Shown: positions 23,957 to 38,200 of the stretch, piece after piece
Layout: each line of letters opens with the position of its first letter
How positions within the stretch are numbered: the first letter of the stretch is position 1
Assembly (NCBI GenBank): GCA_005281725.1
Contig: SSBO01000014.1
Span: 641,167 to 705,166, forward strand
DNA: 64,000 nt
From: Wuchereria bancrofti
Taxonomy: Eukaryota; Nematoda; Chromadorea; Rhabditida; Onchocercidae
Reading direction: 5' to 3'
Program-made: the position numbers and the translations under genes
The notes under the pieces: model-generated
Database searches by the model: none
Told to the model about the DNA's origin: nothing
Seen by the model: the letters and a program-made list of their open reading frames with translations, nothing else

Positions 23957-25904
23957 CAAAAAACTATTCAGAAACTTGTGGATATTTTAAATTAACATTG
24001 TTAGCAAACACCTATTGGTCCATTGCTAAACTATGACAAATGCCTTGACCTGTTGAAATGTGACTGCATGCAACTAAAGCTAATCTAATTTAGTGAATAC
24101 TGAACTCACACCAACAACACAGTTGAATGATCTTTTGTCCAAACTTGCATTCGTTGGCTAGATTTTCAGTAATTTGTTCAATCAACATGCACAAATATAA
24201 GGCAAAGTGTAATCTTGACATCGATTGGGTGTTCTGCTACGACGTACCCGTGTCTATATGACAAAGCCATATACACATAAGAGATAATAGTCTTAAAATC
24301 GTATAGGAATGCTTTTAATTAGATTTTTCTGATTACCAACACCCACAGAAACATGTGGCAGGAATTAAAAGTGTAAACCTTGAGACAATGTGCATAAATA
24401 AAGACGAATCAATTTTTGAAAGGAAGGTAACGGATCAAATGGTGTGCTTACCAAACTAAATGTTATTGATGTATCATGAAAATTTGTTCAGTGAATCAGA
24501 GAACTATGCATAAACGGTGAAACAAAATTATCAAATAAGTAAACTACTCACTGAGTAGCTCTAGCAATACAATTTTATCAAAGATGCAATTCTTCCCAAA
24601 AATAGTTCGAAGCAATCAAAACAATCATTAAAACGACATATGTAAAACTGGTCTTAAAACTGTTAGTAGAGCATATTGGCAATGTTTCCTTTTCCTCCTC
24701 ATTTTCCTTGCCCTTTTTATTCCGCAGATTTTACAACATAAAACCATTAAACATTCGCTGTTGCTTTTTTTTGGTTTAACACGAAAACGAATTAAATCGA
24801 CAATACAGTAGATTGTATCCTTTGAAAAATGGAAAGAAAAAGGGCAGGATCACACCGAAAATTTAAAACCGGTTAGAGAATATAGTCATAACAATCATAA
24901 TAGGATCGACAATAAAAGACAGGAGGAGGCATGGATAAGGAAAGATACCAATCCGTCATTTAATTCATATTATTTCAAATTCAAAAAAAAAAAGAAAACA
25001 ACGGGAACGAAAAACCCCCTTCAAAACTCTGATATTCCAGTCTCCTGCTTCTCACCCTTCTTTGTTCCCGTTTCTTTTATAAAATTTCTTTGCTTTCTTT
25101 CGTGAGGCAGTATACCATTGCCTCATTGGTTAATCAGTCCTACAAACCTTAGGCCCAAAATAAGCCATAAAAAACAGTCTTTGCTTTGTGTGATTCACAG
25201 AATGATAAGAACGATTAAAATGAAAGAATAAAACATTTTCATCATTATCATCAGCAACAGAAACAGCGTAGCAACAACATCGTAAATGTGGGTAGTAGAA
25301 GCAGCAGCATATGTCAATAAAAAATCCACACTGATGTCCTTATTTAACAAGAGAGTAAACAAGAACGCATATGTATACAATACTCCTATCTTGCATTTTT
25401 CTGAATATCGAACTCAAAATTTCCCAGTACACTTAAACTTTAGCTCAGAAGAAAACAGTCGAAGTAAAATAAGTAATAAAACACAAAACGCAAATATACT
25501 TACAGGAAAGAATGAGAAAAAACACAATGAATTATAGCATAACTTTAAAAAGCAACAATAATTCACAAAAAAATGAACAGGGGCACCCTACAGAAAAGAC
25601 ATTGAGACATATGTATGGATCAGATATAATGAAATAAAAAAAAAGTACACAAAAGAGGAAGCAAGTGGGTTTTCTAGAAAAACTTTGAGCAAGGGGCCTA
25701 GGGGCAGTTCAGGTTAACCATACATTTTGTTTTCGCTCCTGGTTATTATAACTAGCATTAAAATGAAACAAAATTTCTCATCAATGGTCATGACTTCCTT
25801 GGAATCTGTTTCACCTGTTTTGAACAAAAATTATCTTTGAATTTTCTGACACTTATTATTATACTGTGGATTTATGAAGCGATGAGTTCCTCATGGCTAA
25901 TAAA

Positions 25905-25910
25905 TTTATT
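25905..25910 (-). promoter_or_regulatory. Candidate poly(A) signal of the MATH-domain gene
   Basis: TTTATT on the plus strand is AATAAA on the minus strand, about 375 bases after the stop of the minus-strand gene ending at 26286. First such hexamer downstream. Confidence 0.4.
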
Positions 25911-26285
25911 AGAGAAAAAAAAGAACATGAATGATTCAGATGAACAATTAGCTCTCCATAGTATCACGCACTGAAAAATTATACCAATTAAACAGTGAAA
26001 ATTAGCCTTTACCGATATGATTTAGAAGCGATTGCATTCCATTTAATACCACCAACAGCTAAGCTAACTGACAAACTAAGAAGGAGCAGTTCAAATGCAG
26101 ACAACTTGAACTTATTTTGAGTGTGCCCGTGTTTGTGCAATTTGCAATTTTACAATTATTTGGAGACGTATTGTACCGGACTATCAAATCATTCCGTAAT
26201 CTTGCTACTTTAATATAAGAACGTTTAGACAACATTTTTTCTACATAAATTGTTCTGTAATAGCAGTATCGAAAAACAAAAATTA

Positions 26286-29200
26286 CTAACTTTGCTGTTG
26301 CATAAGATTATGCGGGTGAACATTAGGCTGTTGGGTTTGAATACGCGCTGAAGGCGCTTGATAATGGTCAAGAGCAGAAAGATTTATGCTAATTGAATTT
26401 GGTAACACATTTGGAGGAGGTTGATGCATCATTGGCGGTATATTGTTGCTTTTACTCCACATCTGTAGAGCATTTTATCATAAAAAAAAGAAATGTTGAA
26501 TATTTACTGAATCACACCATTATACATTAAAATGCATTCCGTGCGCAAAAATGTTCAAGTATGGTGAGTATAACTCGGTAATTTTCTATGCTAATCCAAA
26601 ACCATTTCGAATTATTCTATGAGAAAGCCAGAAACAAAATCTCTTTAAATTCAATACTGTTGGATACTCCAGTTTTATTCTGACTCAATTCATTAGTAAC
26701 GAAAAAATCTGCAACACAATGCAAATTCAGTGATTGTTAATAAAAAGTAAAACCTGTGTTTTCGTTGAAGCTACTGCAACATAGCTTATCAAATCGCGCA
26801 ACGGAAGTGCCTTAAAACTTGGTAAATTGTTCCGCATCATGTATTCGTTTGTGTATTCTTTCAGGTTTTCACTGAAAACAAGAAACTGCTAGCAGGAGAT
26901 TAATTCTTACTGCTGTAGCCAATTACGACTATAGCAGTAAAAGATATCAACTTTATAAATGAAAAGCTGCAGAGAATGCTTTATATGAAACTGGAAAGAC
27001 TCAGAAAATTTGGAAATGAAACCGGTAATCTTTTAAAAGAAATCAATATCACAGAGTTCTTTAACTTACGGAGAAATATGTGGAAAATGATTTCGTAGAG
27101 TATCCATCAAAGTATCACGTCGAGGAGACGAACTTCGGCTGTTATCCACTACCAGTGCATTCTAAAGAATGTCAATAATTGGGCCTTAAGCGGAGAAAAA
27201 AGATAAAATCCGAAAATAATGTCTAAAAGGCGGATAATCTAATAAAGTAAGGGAGATAATATTAAATCATACAGCGATATCAGAGGTGTTCGATGAAGGG
27301 TTGTGATAACCAGTCCAATTAGGCCACTGTTGCGACTGATAACCGCTTCCTTGATGCTGCAAATGGTTGTAATGACTTGGCTGATTCGATATCACACTGT
27401 TACTGTTGTTTCCAGCTGAAAATTTCAAAAAAAATATGAACTGAACAAATCAGAATTTTCAAACAAATTAGTATAATTTAAAAACTTACAGGATAACGTA
27501 TTAAGCCATTCGTTCCCGCCTCCATTACTCCAGCCATTCGACTGCGATGTGAAATGGCTACTCGTATTAGGAATACCAGGTGGTGGATGAGATAGCTATA
27601 AACACTGGTTATGAAGTTAGCGACAAACGAACAATGATGTTCGGAAAAAATAAGAAATTAACTAAACCTGAGCAGAACTCCCACCGGTGCTGATACCATA
27701 ATCGGTACCGATGGGTCCGAATGAACGACTAGGATTGAGCAGTTCGTTGATCGAATTCATGGCAAGCGGCGCATCCCAGCTAGAACCCCAAGCAGTCGGT
27801 AGTGATAACCCAGAAGATGCCGTACTGGTTGTTGCTTGTGTGACATTGGACGAAGAACTAACTGTCGTAGCATGGCTATTAGCATAATCTGCCGCAGAAC
27901 CCGTATGACTAGTAGGTCGAACGCCTGAAAAGCATTCACTTAAATTGTAACAGACATTAATTGATTACGACCAAACCTAGGAAGTGAGCCGTACAAAAAT
28001 GAAGATTTTAAAGTATACATTAAGCAGATTATGGTTTTAAACATCAGAATAAAACTTATACTGCTTTTAAATTTATCTGCTTTAATTTTAAATGAGTTTC
28101 CATGCCCTTAATCCACAAGCCTTCATAGAAAAACAAACCGATCGGTGTTATTGATGTTCCAGTGCCAGTGGGTGACTTCACGGGGGAAGATAACGGAGGA
28201 GCAGGAGCTTTCGACATTGTTTGCATTGGTGCACCCGGTGCAACACTGCCAGAGGTTAACGAAGAATCTAAGAAATTTCAACTTAAGGTTTGCCATTATC
28301 GACAGAAATAATCCGTAAACTTATAAATCTACTGATTAACTCATCAGTAAGGCTATAAACTTACTAATAACTAAGCCAGCCGCAGGAGTCCGATTGCCAA
28401 TTACTCCTACAGCCGGTATAACAGGCGTTACAGCTTTTTCCGCACCAGCAGGCGATATCTGAGGTACAAACTGTCCTTTGAACTTTGGTGCAGGTGGAGG
28501 TTTCGGCACACTAATTTTTGGTAACTGAGCAATTGTCTTTCCTGCTTTGATTTGCTCAATCTAAAAAATGAAAACAGTCTATGTGGTGGATTATAAAACT
28601 TTAATTTTTGACACAAAAACTATTTTCTTTGGGGTAAAATATCTCCTAGTTAAACCTTCAAGTAATTTCTTCCCTCCTGAGCAAGAGAATCTCTGTAGAT
28701 TTCCTAGCAAACTTCAGCAAACTGACCAGANNNNNNNNNNNNAGTCTATGTGGTGGATTATAAAACTTTAATTTTTGACACAAAAACTATTTTCTTTGGG
28801 GTAAAATATCTCCTAGTTAAACCTTCAAGTAATTTCTTCCCTCCTGAGCAAGAGAATCTCTGTAGATTTCCTAGCAAACTTCAGCAAACTGACCAGACCA
28901 AAATTCGAAGAAAAGCAAGCTGTAGTTTCAACAATTTACCTGTACAGCAAATTCGCCTTTTGCAGTTGCAATGAGACTGGCTACTTCTTCTCGCTTAGCT
29001 CTCCATTCAGCAGCCGCTCCTTTCAATTCTTCCACCGCCACAGGATTCCTCGCCCTAAAAAATTTTCATAATATATTCTAAACTAAAAGAAGAAACAATT
29101 CATCCATACTGTGTCACCAAATTTTCAAAAATTCTCTCATGACGATTAATAAGAGATAACTGCTATGTAATCAGCAGATAGAATTAAATAGAATGACATA

Positions 29201-32200
29201 CTTTTTCATTTCGGTTTCCAGATCCTTCACTCGTTGTCCAGCGTCTTTATGAGCTCTTTCAAGTACAGCAACGCCCGTCTCAAGCTTATGCTCCAGCAGT
29301 GAAACTTCGGCTTTCTTTGCACGTTCAGTCAAAAAAGCTAGATTACTTTGAAATGTCTTGCGTTCCTGAAATAATGTATAGATAAATTTAGAACTACTTT
29401 AACCTAATTTAGAAAAAAATTAATTTGAATGTACAGAAATAGTCCGAAGATTCTTGCCCTTTTTGAATCACAAAATGATTTGGAAATTATCTGCTTATAA
29501 TGAACTCACCGAAGACAGCACATTTTCGGAACGTTTCAGTGCAATCGACCGTTCATTAAGCTGATTTTTTAATTCGCTGATTTCGGTGTCACGTCCTCTG
29601 ATTTCTTCGGCCATGTTCTTTCTAGTATCCTGACTGGACTGCAACTCTCTTTGCAGTTTCCTCAATTCTTCTGCATGTTTTTGTCGAAGATCTTGCACTT
29701 CCCGTGTCAAATATTCATTTTTCTCTTGTAATTCCCGTGACCGTTCAGAATCTCGCCTAAAGTTCATGAACATGATGTTTATTGTGAGTTTGATCATTTA
29801 GCAAAGAATATATCAGAAGCAAAAGAAAACATTTTTTACAGGTGGACTAATTGTTTCATTAGGGATTTGGTAGGAGAATAAGTTCTTTCCAAATGCAGAA
29901 ACGAACAAAGATAACATGAAATAAGTATTATATCATGTCTAAGATGAACCATTGCTAGACGACCTCAATTTTAAAGTGAACCTCAGAAATGAATCATAAA
30001 ACTAAATTTTAATGAGTTGGGTCAATTCTCGACCACACTTCTGGAATGTTTAGTTTTATAGTTCATTCCTTAGGTTCATTCTGGAATTGCACCCACCTTG
30101 CAACGGTTCATCTCGGGCATAATTTCATTTACCCTACCAGACCCATTCTGTAATGTATTCCGCAACACATTTCATCGATCAGGATATCTCTGGTATTGGT
30201 CTACCATAAGCCAGTATAAATTAGCCTAAGTTCGTACCACTCGAAGCTAAACTCACTCATGTTGTTTAACACTTTTTTCGAGCTTCTTCAATTCATTCTT
30301 CTTCTGATTTAATTGCTGCATCGTCTTCTCATGTTTTTCTTTCTCAGACTGCACCTGTGCCTGCACCTGTTTTATAGTATTCGCATGTTTCTGTTCCTGT
30401 CTGCAAAAAAAACATACTGAAGGAAAATCCCAGCCCAGGCAATTCACGTGATTCTTTTTTCCATAGCCAAATTTTAAAAATAACCTTTCTTCACAGTTAA
30501 AACAATAAGAAATTGCTTGTATTTATGAACATGTCTTGAGATCTCAAACTTACTTTTTATTCTTCTCTTTCTCGGCAGTAAGTTGTCGCGATAGAGCTTC
30601 TTTATCACTTTCAAGCAACGCAATACGCTGGGCAATTTTCTCCGTATGCTCGTTCAATCTTCAAGTACGTGTATATATAGATTAAAATTAGCAGCAACAT
30701 TAATTACACAAAGCATTTCACTGAAAAATCACTTGTTATAAATAGAAAAATAATAAAAATAATTCACTTTTCTGCTTGGCCAACTTCCATCAGTGGATTT
30801 TTACTCACAGCCTGGTCGGCAAAAACACCAATACGATGCACTTCGCGATTCAACATATAGTCATGCTGGTCATCTGGACAGTCAGACATCAAGGAACTGA
30901 AGTCATCTGCATCATCAACCAAAGGCGCTGTTAAATGATGTTCATCCAGTGAAGAGCAATCAAGATCTGAAATGTATCCAGATTGCATTTCCCAAAAATC
31001 TCCCTTGTTACAATCTCAATTACGCTGCCAGTAACTTATCTCTGCTTTCGAGTTTTTACCTCCTCTATTACCTCTACGTCCATCTTTGATTGCCTCGATA
31101 ACTTTCTCGTCGCCAGCTAGAATTGCCAGTTTTTGCAGACAGCCTTTAAGGAAAGGACTTTTCGAACGCATTTCCAGTGTATTAATAAATTCAGCGGCTT
31201 TGTCAACCACACGTTTAGCATTCACACAGTTAACACCAATCACTGACAGCGCTGCCATAACTTGCTGAACCTTAAAAGAAAGTGAAACTGATGAAGAAAT
31301 AAAACTGTTAATAAAGATCTTAAGCAACTTACAATTAATCAATTTGATTTACCTTCTTTCTACATTTTGCGTCAGCATAGGTACTTTTATTTCTTTAGAA
31401 AGGAACGAAAACTTTTCTAATTTCTTTTGAAGCAAAAAGTAACCTGTGCATCTGTAAAATGAGGAATATTACCGGCGCCGAAATCCAAACTATTTTCATC
31501 GCCAGCTGCAGGTGGATTCTAAAAAGAGATTTGTGATCTCGTGATATGCAAGAACAAAAAAAGGAGATAAAAATAAAACGACAAACCTCTCCATTCTTCA
31601 TGTATTTCCAGCAATATTTAATATTGAATTTAAGCCATTCTTCGATATATTGTCGTGACCAAATATTCGGCTGTGCCGAATCATCTATGTATGATTGCAC
31701 CTAGATCAACTTTTTATTTTATACCAACTGGAAACGCACTGTTTGCAAGTGAAAGTTATATTACACTTTGTAGTTGCTGAGAAATCGGAGTTATAAGTAA
31801 TATTAACTAAAACCTGTGGGTTTGCCAAGTCGTCTCCAATAATTTGCTGCGAATGATAAATTGGAAAGACCGGAAATGTCTGCAATAACGAAAATAATTG
31901 TTCATGACCTCTAAATGCACCATTTCCAATAATATTTCAAATTTGAAAACATACTTTTGGGTCAACATTAGCGAAGTGTGATGTGAAGCGTGCTATGCTT
32001 TCTTTCTGCATTTCCATGGCTACTTCTGTCCTATTATCTGTTTGGGTTTTTGACTGCTGCAACTGATAAAATCATATTAAAAAAGAAATACATCTGAAGG
32101 ATTAGCTTATTAATTCATAACAGCAGCAATTGAAAAAACAACCTCGTCCTGTTTTTTTCTAGAATCCACATCTTTGAACTCGTTCGGCTTCTTTCGACGC

Positions 32201-35200
32201 CATTCTAAAATTTTGTGTTATTTCACGCTGTTATAAAATAGAATAACCCTAAGAGATTTCCATAATATACCATTTCAATGTAACTGGTTTGACTGGAAAA
32301 AATAATGTTATACTACTTATGCAATGAGCAATGCAAAATTCTAAGTACCTCAAAATATAAAATTTTCAGAAAGTCAATACACAATACATGATACCGAAAT
32401 AGTCAGCAATTTATACAAAAAATTCAGTTGGCATCAAAAAAAAAAAACAATACGTACCGCCATTGGGAATGGTTTTCTTTGCTGTCTGTTTCTTTGGCTG
32501 TGCATACGGTCGATTTGGATTTGGATTTGTCATACCCGTTTGTGCATTCACTATTGCTGCATCTGCTTTGGGCATTAGCACGGAAACTTAAGGCATTTCA
32601 TTAAAATGCTGTTTGGAATCTCAGTACAATTAAGAAATGAAAACAAAAAATAAACCCCAACAATCCAGAACCGCAAAGAAATCTACAGTGAACTTCCTGT
32701 TTTTATCTGCCACAATCTAATCACAAATATAAAACTAATTGTGGGTGTTAGACCAGGCTGATTATTTCAGTCAGAAAATTGAACTGAAAAAGCTAAATAT
32801 TCTAGCCAAATATCTTACAGTAATAAAACATGGCGTATGTCAACATGTCAATAACATTAAGAGCAGAAAATGAAAGAATAATCGAATCTTTGCGGTTATT
32901 AAAATTATATATATATAAATTCTCAAAACAGTGGAAAAATTACAATCAGTTTGACATGAAGCCTCCTCCGTATTAAGAGATGCTGGCTCAAGAATAGCCT
33001 GAATACAGCTATCACAATCATCGCGCACTACTGCACCATCACTTTGAAGTGAACGCTTCATCTTTTTGGAAAAAGGAACTCCAACCGCTGTGCGACCATT
33101 ATTTCCTTCAGCCTGAATAATGTTTAAATGTTAGGACCAAGCAAACATTCAAGTGAGAATTGAGGAATACTACAAAAACTTAGGACATTAGTTATAAGAC
33201 AGTCCTGAACATTTCCAATCAAGCAAATCTTCGTCCAACAAAACTACTGAAGAAAAAAAACAATACTCTCCAGATTTTTATAAAAAATAATCACCTCACT
33301 ATCGGAAGAAGCACCACTTGATGAGCTCGTTTCTTCATCACTAGAGCATTCAAGAACATGTTGCTCCTTCTGTTCTTCGGATAACTCCCACGGCTGACCA
33401 TGTCCGCTTACATCATACGTGCAACGAAGAACCGGCCCAACTGGCTCTTGTGTCTCAGTTTTCTAAAATTAATTAAATTTTGCAAATTGAAACAACTGGA
33501 ATACACATGACTTTCCATCACTAATTGTCTTGGTCATTTTTCCGCAGGTGCTAAACAAATAACAGTACAATTCCTTTCCTCTTGCCTATGATTGTTTATT
33601 AGTGTACATAAATTCAACGCACCCGTGAATCGGCTTGCATTATATCCCCATCTTCGGTGGTTTTGGCTCCTAAGGCAAATACATTATTTTCCAAATAATT
33701 AGCATTGACCATCATTTCTTTCTTTTCATCATCCGGTTTTTCATCCAATCTGAAACATTTTAAAGTTATACTGAATCACTTATCATTAGCTAAGTTTAAT
33801 AAACGATATAAACTCGTAATACTAAATTTACCTTTCGCAAGTAGTCTCCTTATCATCAATCTTTTCCTCTTTTCGTACACTGCCGAAAACGGCTACATCA
33901 ACCTGCTTTCGTACTTTCTCCTGTCTCTGCAATTATCATAATGCATTATTTTCACATTATATAAAAACCCTGAAACTATCAGGAAACTATATATCGTAGC
34001 GATCTTATCATGACGCTACTATTTATGTGGGTGAAAATTTCTTCAGCAGCTACTTAAAATTTTTTCATCAAAAGAAACTTTTCTCAGTAAAAGACTTGTT
34101 CACAAATATTTAATTTATTGTTTAAAATGATAAAAAATTACTGAATCATCTAGCCCTTCCTCTTGTTTTCCATCATCAGAAAGCCATTTCATTTCATGAG
34201 TCGAATTCAGCAATACTTCAGTTGGAGTTTCTAAAAATAATGTTAATGCATAAACTTAAGCATTTTTTAAAACTAAAAGACGAAACCTATTTTGTTGGAT
34301 ATGTAAATAACCGCAATTTTCTAGATCATTAATATTGCCAAATGTTAACGATCTACGGGATTACGGATATTCACATGTCACTAAAACTTATTGAGAAAAA
34401 GAAACCTTGCACATTGCTAGTGTTTTTATCGTTCTGAAGCACTGGACGGGTTTCCGTAACATTTGATTCCACAACTTGCCTTGTTTCCGATGTTTTATTT
34501 AGGGGCGAAGTTGCTGTTCTGAAAACATTAACTGTTTTCTTTTTCTTTTAATTTCTGATATAATTACCCTCAGCCTATGAAAGTTAAAAAACAATTAATG
34601 AAGAATTCAAGCATTCTTCTTTATGGCTGACGAACAATGAGGCTATATTTATACCCAGAATTTACAAAAAAAAAAAAAGTATGAAAACCTGTTCTGAACA
34701 TTAACATTTCTTTCTGCATTAGTTTCACGCGATTTACTATTGGAATTCGATTTTGATTTATTTGTATTCGATTGTTTGTTTATTGTGGCAGCACCTGATA
34801 TTGCCTGTTTTAGAGCACTCTGATTAAGCGAATTTTCTTCATCACTTTTACCATGCGGTGGTCCTAAAAAAGACAGCAGTCACCAAGATAAAATGAAATC
34901 ACTGTTTACATGAACAATACAAGTTTTATTAATGTTGGAAAAAAACAAATTTTTTCTAAAATTGCAAGCATAAAACCAGTAATATGAAAACCTTTTTCAA
35001 TCCTTTCAATACTCTGTTTCAGTTTCATCTCAATCAGCTTTGACTTCTGAGCTTCGAGATCGGCTTTGCAATCTTGATCACGATCTTTACAGAATTTCAG
35101 AGCGCTCATGTTAACTTCGATAGCTTTATCAATGAGCCCTCTACTGCTCTGAATATCAGCTAATCTCATATAGTCTTGGATTTTCTTCTCGAACTGTTCA

Positions 35201-38200
35201 TGAGTTCTGAAAAGTAGGGAAATTTCTAGGAATGATATAATAGTGGTAGCGCGAATTTTTTCACTCCTTACCTCATTAAAAAATAAGAAAAATTACGTGT
35301 AAATAAAAATACAACTAAAATTTCTTACAAGATATTTTTCGGAGGTTCAGCTTTAACAGATACTTCCAAAATAACTTTGTCATCTTTGATATAACCTTGG
35401 CTTTCATCTAATATGTCCTAAAAATATTAGACATATGAAAAATTACGACTTATCAGTCAAAGAGACCAGTAGTTTATGTATTAGGCAATCACTTTCTTAC
35501 GTCAGCTATTTGAATGCATTATTTCATTTAAAGTTTTATTCAGATTTAACTTACAGCCCATGTCATGAAGCATGAGTATCCCCAATCATTTTCCTTAGCT
35601 GTATAAACATGGTTAGTTTTTCTTGTAAAATGCGGTACACCTTGCTTCTGTGAAATTAGTCGCAATTCTGCCGCGGCTTGGCACGACCATGAACTAGAAA
35701 AAAAGTATGTCAGAGTAGACAGGTATGCAGAAAATATACTTTTTTTAGCTCAGTTTCGCAAATATTCCGCAAATATGCTTTCCTTCAAGAAAAACAATAT
35801 GAATCAAGTGTAAGCAGAGAGATCTTCGTTCTTTATCCTATAGCTAGAAAACAGTGCAATGATAACTCACTCAGAATAAGCATCTGGACAACACTGCAGA
35901 AAAAATCCCAAACACTTCTGCGTGCCTTTCTTTTGTACAACATGTTGTCGAGGCATCACCATTATTCGCCTATAAACAAAAAGAAACGAACTGAAGATAT
36001 TCATTTGAAGAAATATGAGTATATTCAGGATTATCATATATAAAGTGACAACTGATAATCCTTAAAGACTATTATTCCCCCAAATTTCTAACTTACCATG
36101 CCTGTAATATTATTTAATAAATTGTTAAGCGGTTTGAAATCCATTATACTAACCAAGGAACAGCTTGTATCTTTTTACTTGGCCCCCTCACAGTATCAGC
36201 CATATTGGTGAAGTTTTGAATCATCAATCGCAATGTCCCATCAGATGAAGTGCTTGATGTAGGAGAGCTAGCATCAGTACTTGATGACGCTACAGTACCT
36301 GGAACAAGCGACTGTAGTAAGCATTTCACAAAACTAAGACTTCCAACAGATATAACAAGTTGATATATTGAAACGAAGAGCAAAGTCCACACTGCTCGAA
36401 CTTCAAATGAAGTTGAAACTTGAATTACTGACAACGGTATCAGGAGGGGAATATCATTTCAACAGATTTATGTTTTGCTACGAAACTGAGCGAAAAACAA
36501 CCAAAATGAATTGTTTGAACCGACCGTTAACCAGAAAGTGCTTTTAAATGATATGGAATGGTCACTTTCTAAACTACTTTCTGTCAGACCTACAAATGCT
36601 TCAAACATAAAAAGCAGTTCACCGAGTGTTCGAAAAGTCTTACAATTAGGGTAGCAATTGTTGAACACTCAAATCAAACCTTTATTTGCAACAGGCTGGG
36701 AAATAGTAGTCCGAGAACATTGTGTGATTTTCGGGAATGTTTCTTCATCTGGATCGGTCTGACATGCAACATTAATTTTGGCTTTCCTGAAATACGAATA
36801 CAGTCAGAAAAAACCTGGAATGCCCCATCACACTTCATATTACTATTATTTACCTGCTTTCGTCGTTTCCCAACATTTTATGTGCAACCGCTTTTCACTC
36901 GCAGTTCATACTTCTGTTTTACACTTATATTTAAGTTTTCGCTTACATATATATTTTCACTCACATATCATACTTCCACTTTTTTACGTATATTCCATTC
37001 CTTTACTTCTCGTATTTCCATTTTTTTTTACAAACAATAGATGGAAAATGCACCTTAATGAAACGATATGTAATTTGTTAGTGCAAAGAAAAAATAAATA
37101 AATAAAGGACAAACCTCACACCACTCTGATGTACAGAACATAAATTCCCCCTTCTTTCTCCAGCTACAGCTGAGGACTTCACAATTTCATGGCAATCATT
37201 CACTTTCCTAGAAGGTGTTCTTGAAGTTATGGTTGTACCCACGTCCATTTCACCTGAAATATGTTGAATATTTACATCTTGGAAGTGGTGGTGTACAGTG
37301 GTAAATGTGTGAAAAATGTCTGGAGAATATGAAAATGTCACAGCAAGAATAGCATAGCAATCTATCACATGTCGGCGATGGTACTCACGATGTGGGTGGT
37401 CTCTGCGAGCTTCGGCAAATGTAACCCTCGCGCCTCCCGCCTATATGCACAATGATGTATATCTTCATTCGTACGGCCTGACCCACTGGACTGCATAGCT
37501 TTAAATGTTGGGTGGCGCAATATCACAGACGTACAACTCCAACAGATATTCCATCGGACTAACTGACAAAGTGTTTAGATCTTTTTACTGTCCTAGTGAA
37601 CTCTGCCCTCGACTAATAACAAATACAGTTCAGCTTATCCATACCATCTAATATGCTGACAAACATTGTTTACAAAACTGCCATCCTTTCGGTGGAAGGG
37701 TCTATGGAACAGGTAACAAGTTACTCACTTATTCATGCCGTGATGGTACCGTCCTTCAATATAATCATCACCGGCAATACACTTTCTAGAAAAAATTTTC
37801 CAATGCCCTGGAACGTATATCACAGCGTACTGAAACGTGGAAACGACGCTTAGTGCCTTCAACTACTCCAATATTCATCCGACAGTAATCGACAACGCCA
37901 ATAAAAAAGAACTCTACGCAAAAACGAAAAAATCACATCCTTCTAAATTTTTATTTCATGTATAATGAGATGAAAGTAAAATACTGAAAAAGTAAATGTG
38001 ACGTACATAGAAACTACGAAGTGAAACTTCACCGACAAGAGAATTTGCTTTTATTAAGGCAAATTAACAAAACGTAATCCATAAACCTAAGATTACTGCG
38101 GTGAAGAATTTTGAAACGCAGAACTTTACGGAGTTAGGGAATATCATCGACATAATCGTATCGCTTTGCCACATGTAGATGATACTGTTTCGTATAAGGC

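Larger units (their letters stand above)
23294..26285. other. Region between convergent genes, 3' UTRs and spacer
   Basis: Less AT-rich than the spacer further left, yet no exons with matching phases were found on either strand. Overlapping frames at 25195-25537 on both strands lack coding character. Holds the 41-base tandem duplication and both poly(A) signals listed separately. Confidence 0.5.

Noticed and set aside
25195..25537. Overlapping frames on both strands
   Set aside because: No splice signals, domain or composition support; both frames overlap each other.
30764..31342. Idea that the MATH gene is two genes split here
   Set aside because: All exon phases from 39148 to 26286 join without a break, and the total length is divisible by three.
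36720..37101. Two plus-strand frames of over 100 codons
   Set aside because: Partly opposite a phase-matched exon of the MATH gene (36786-36680) and otherwise intronic; Phe/Ser/Tyr-rich from pyrimidine-rich intron DNA.
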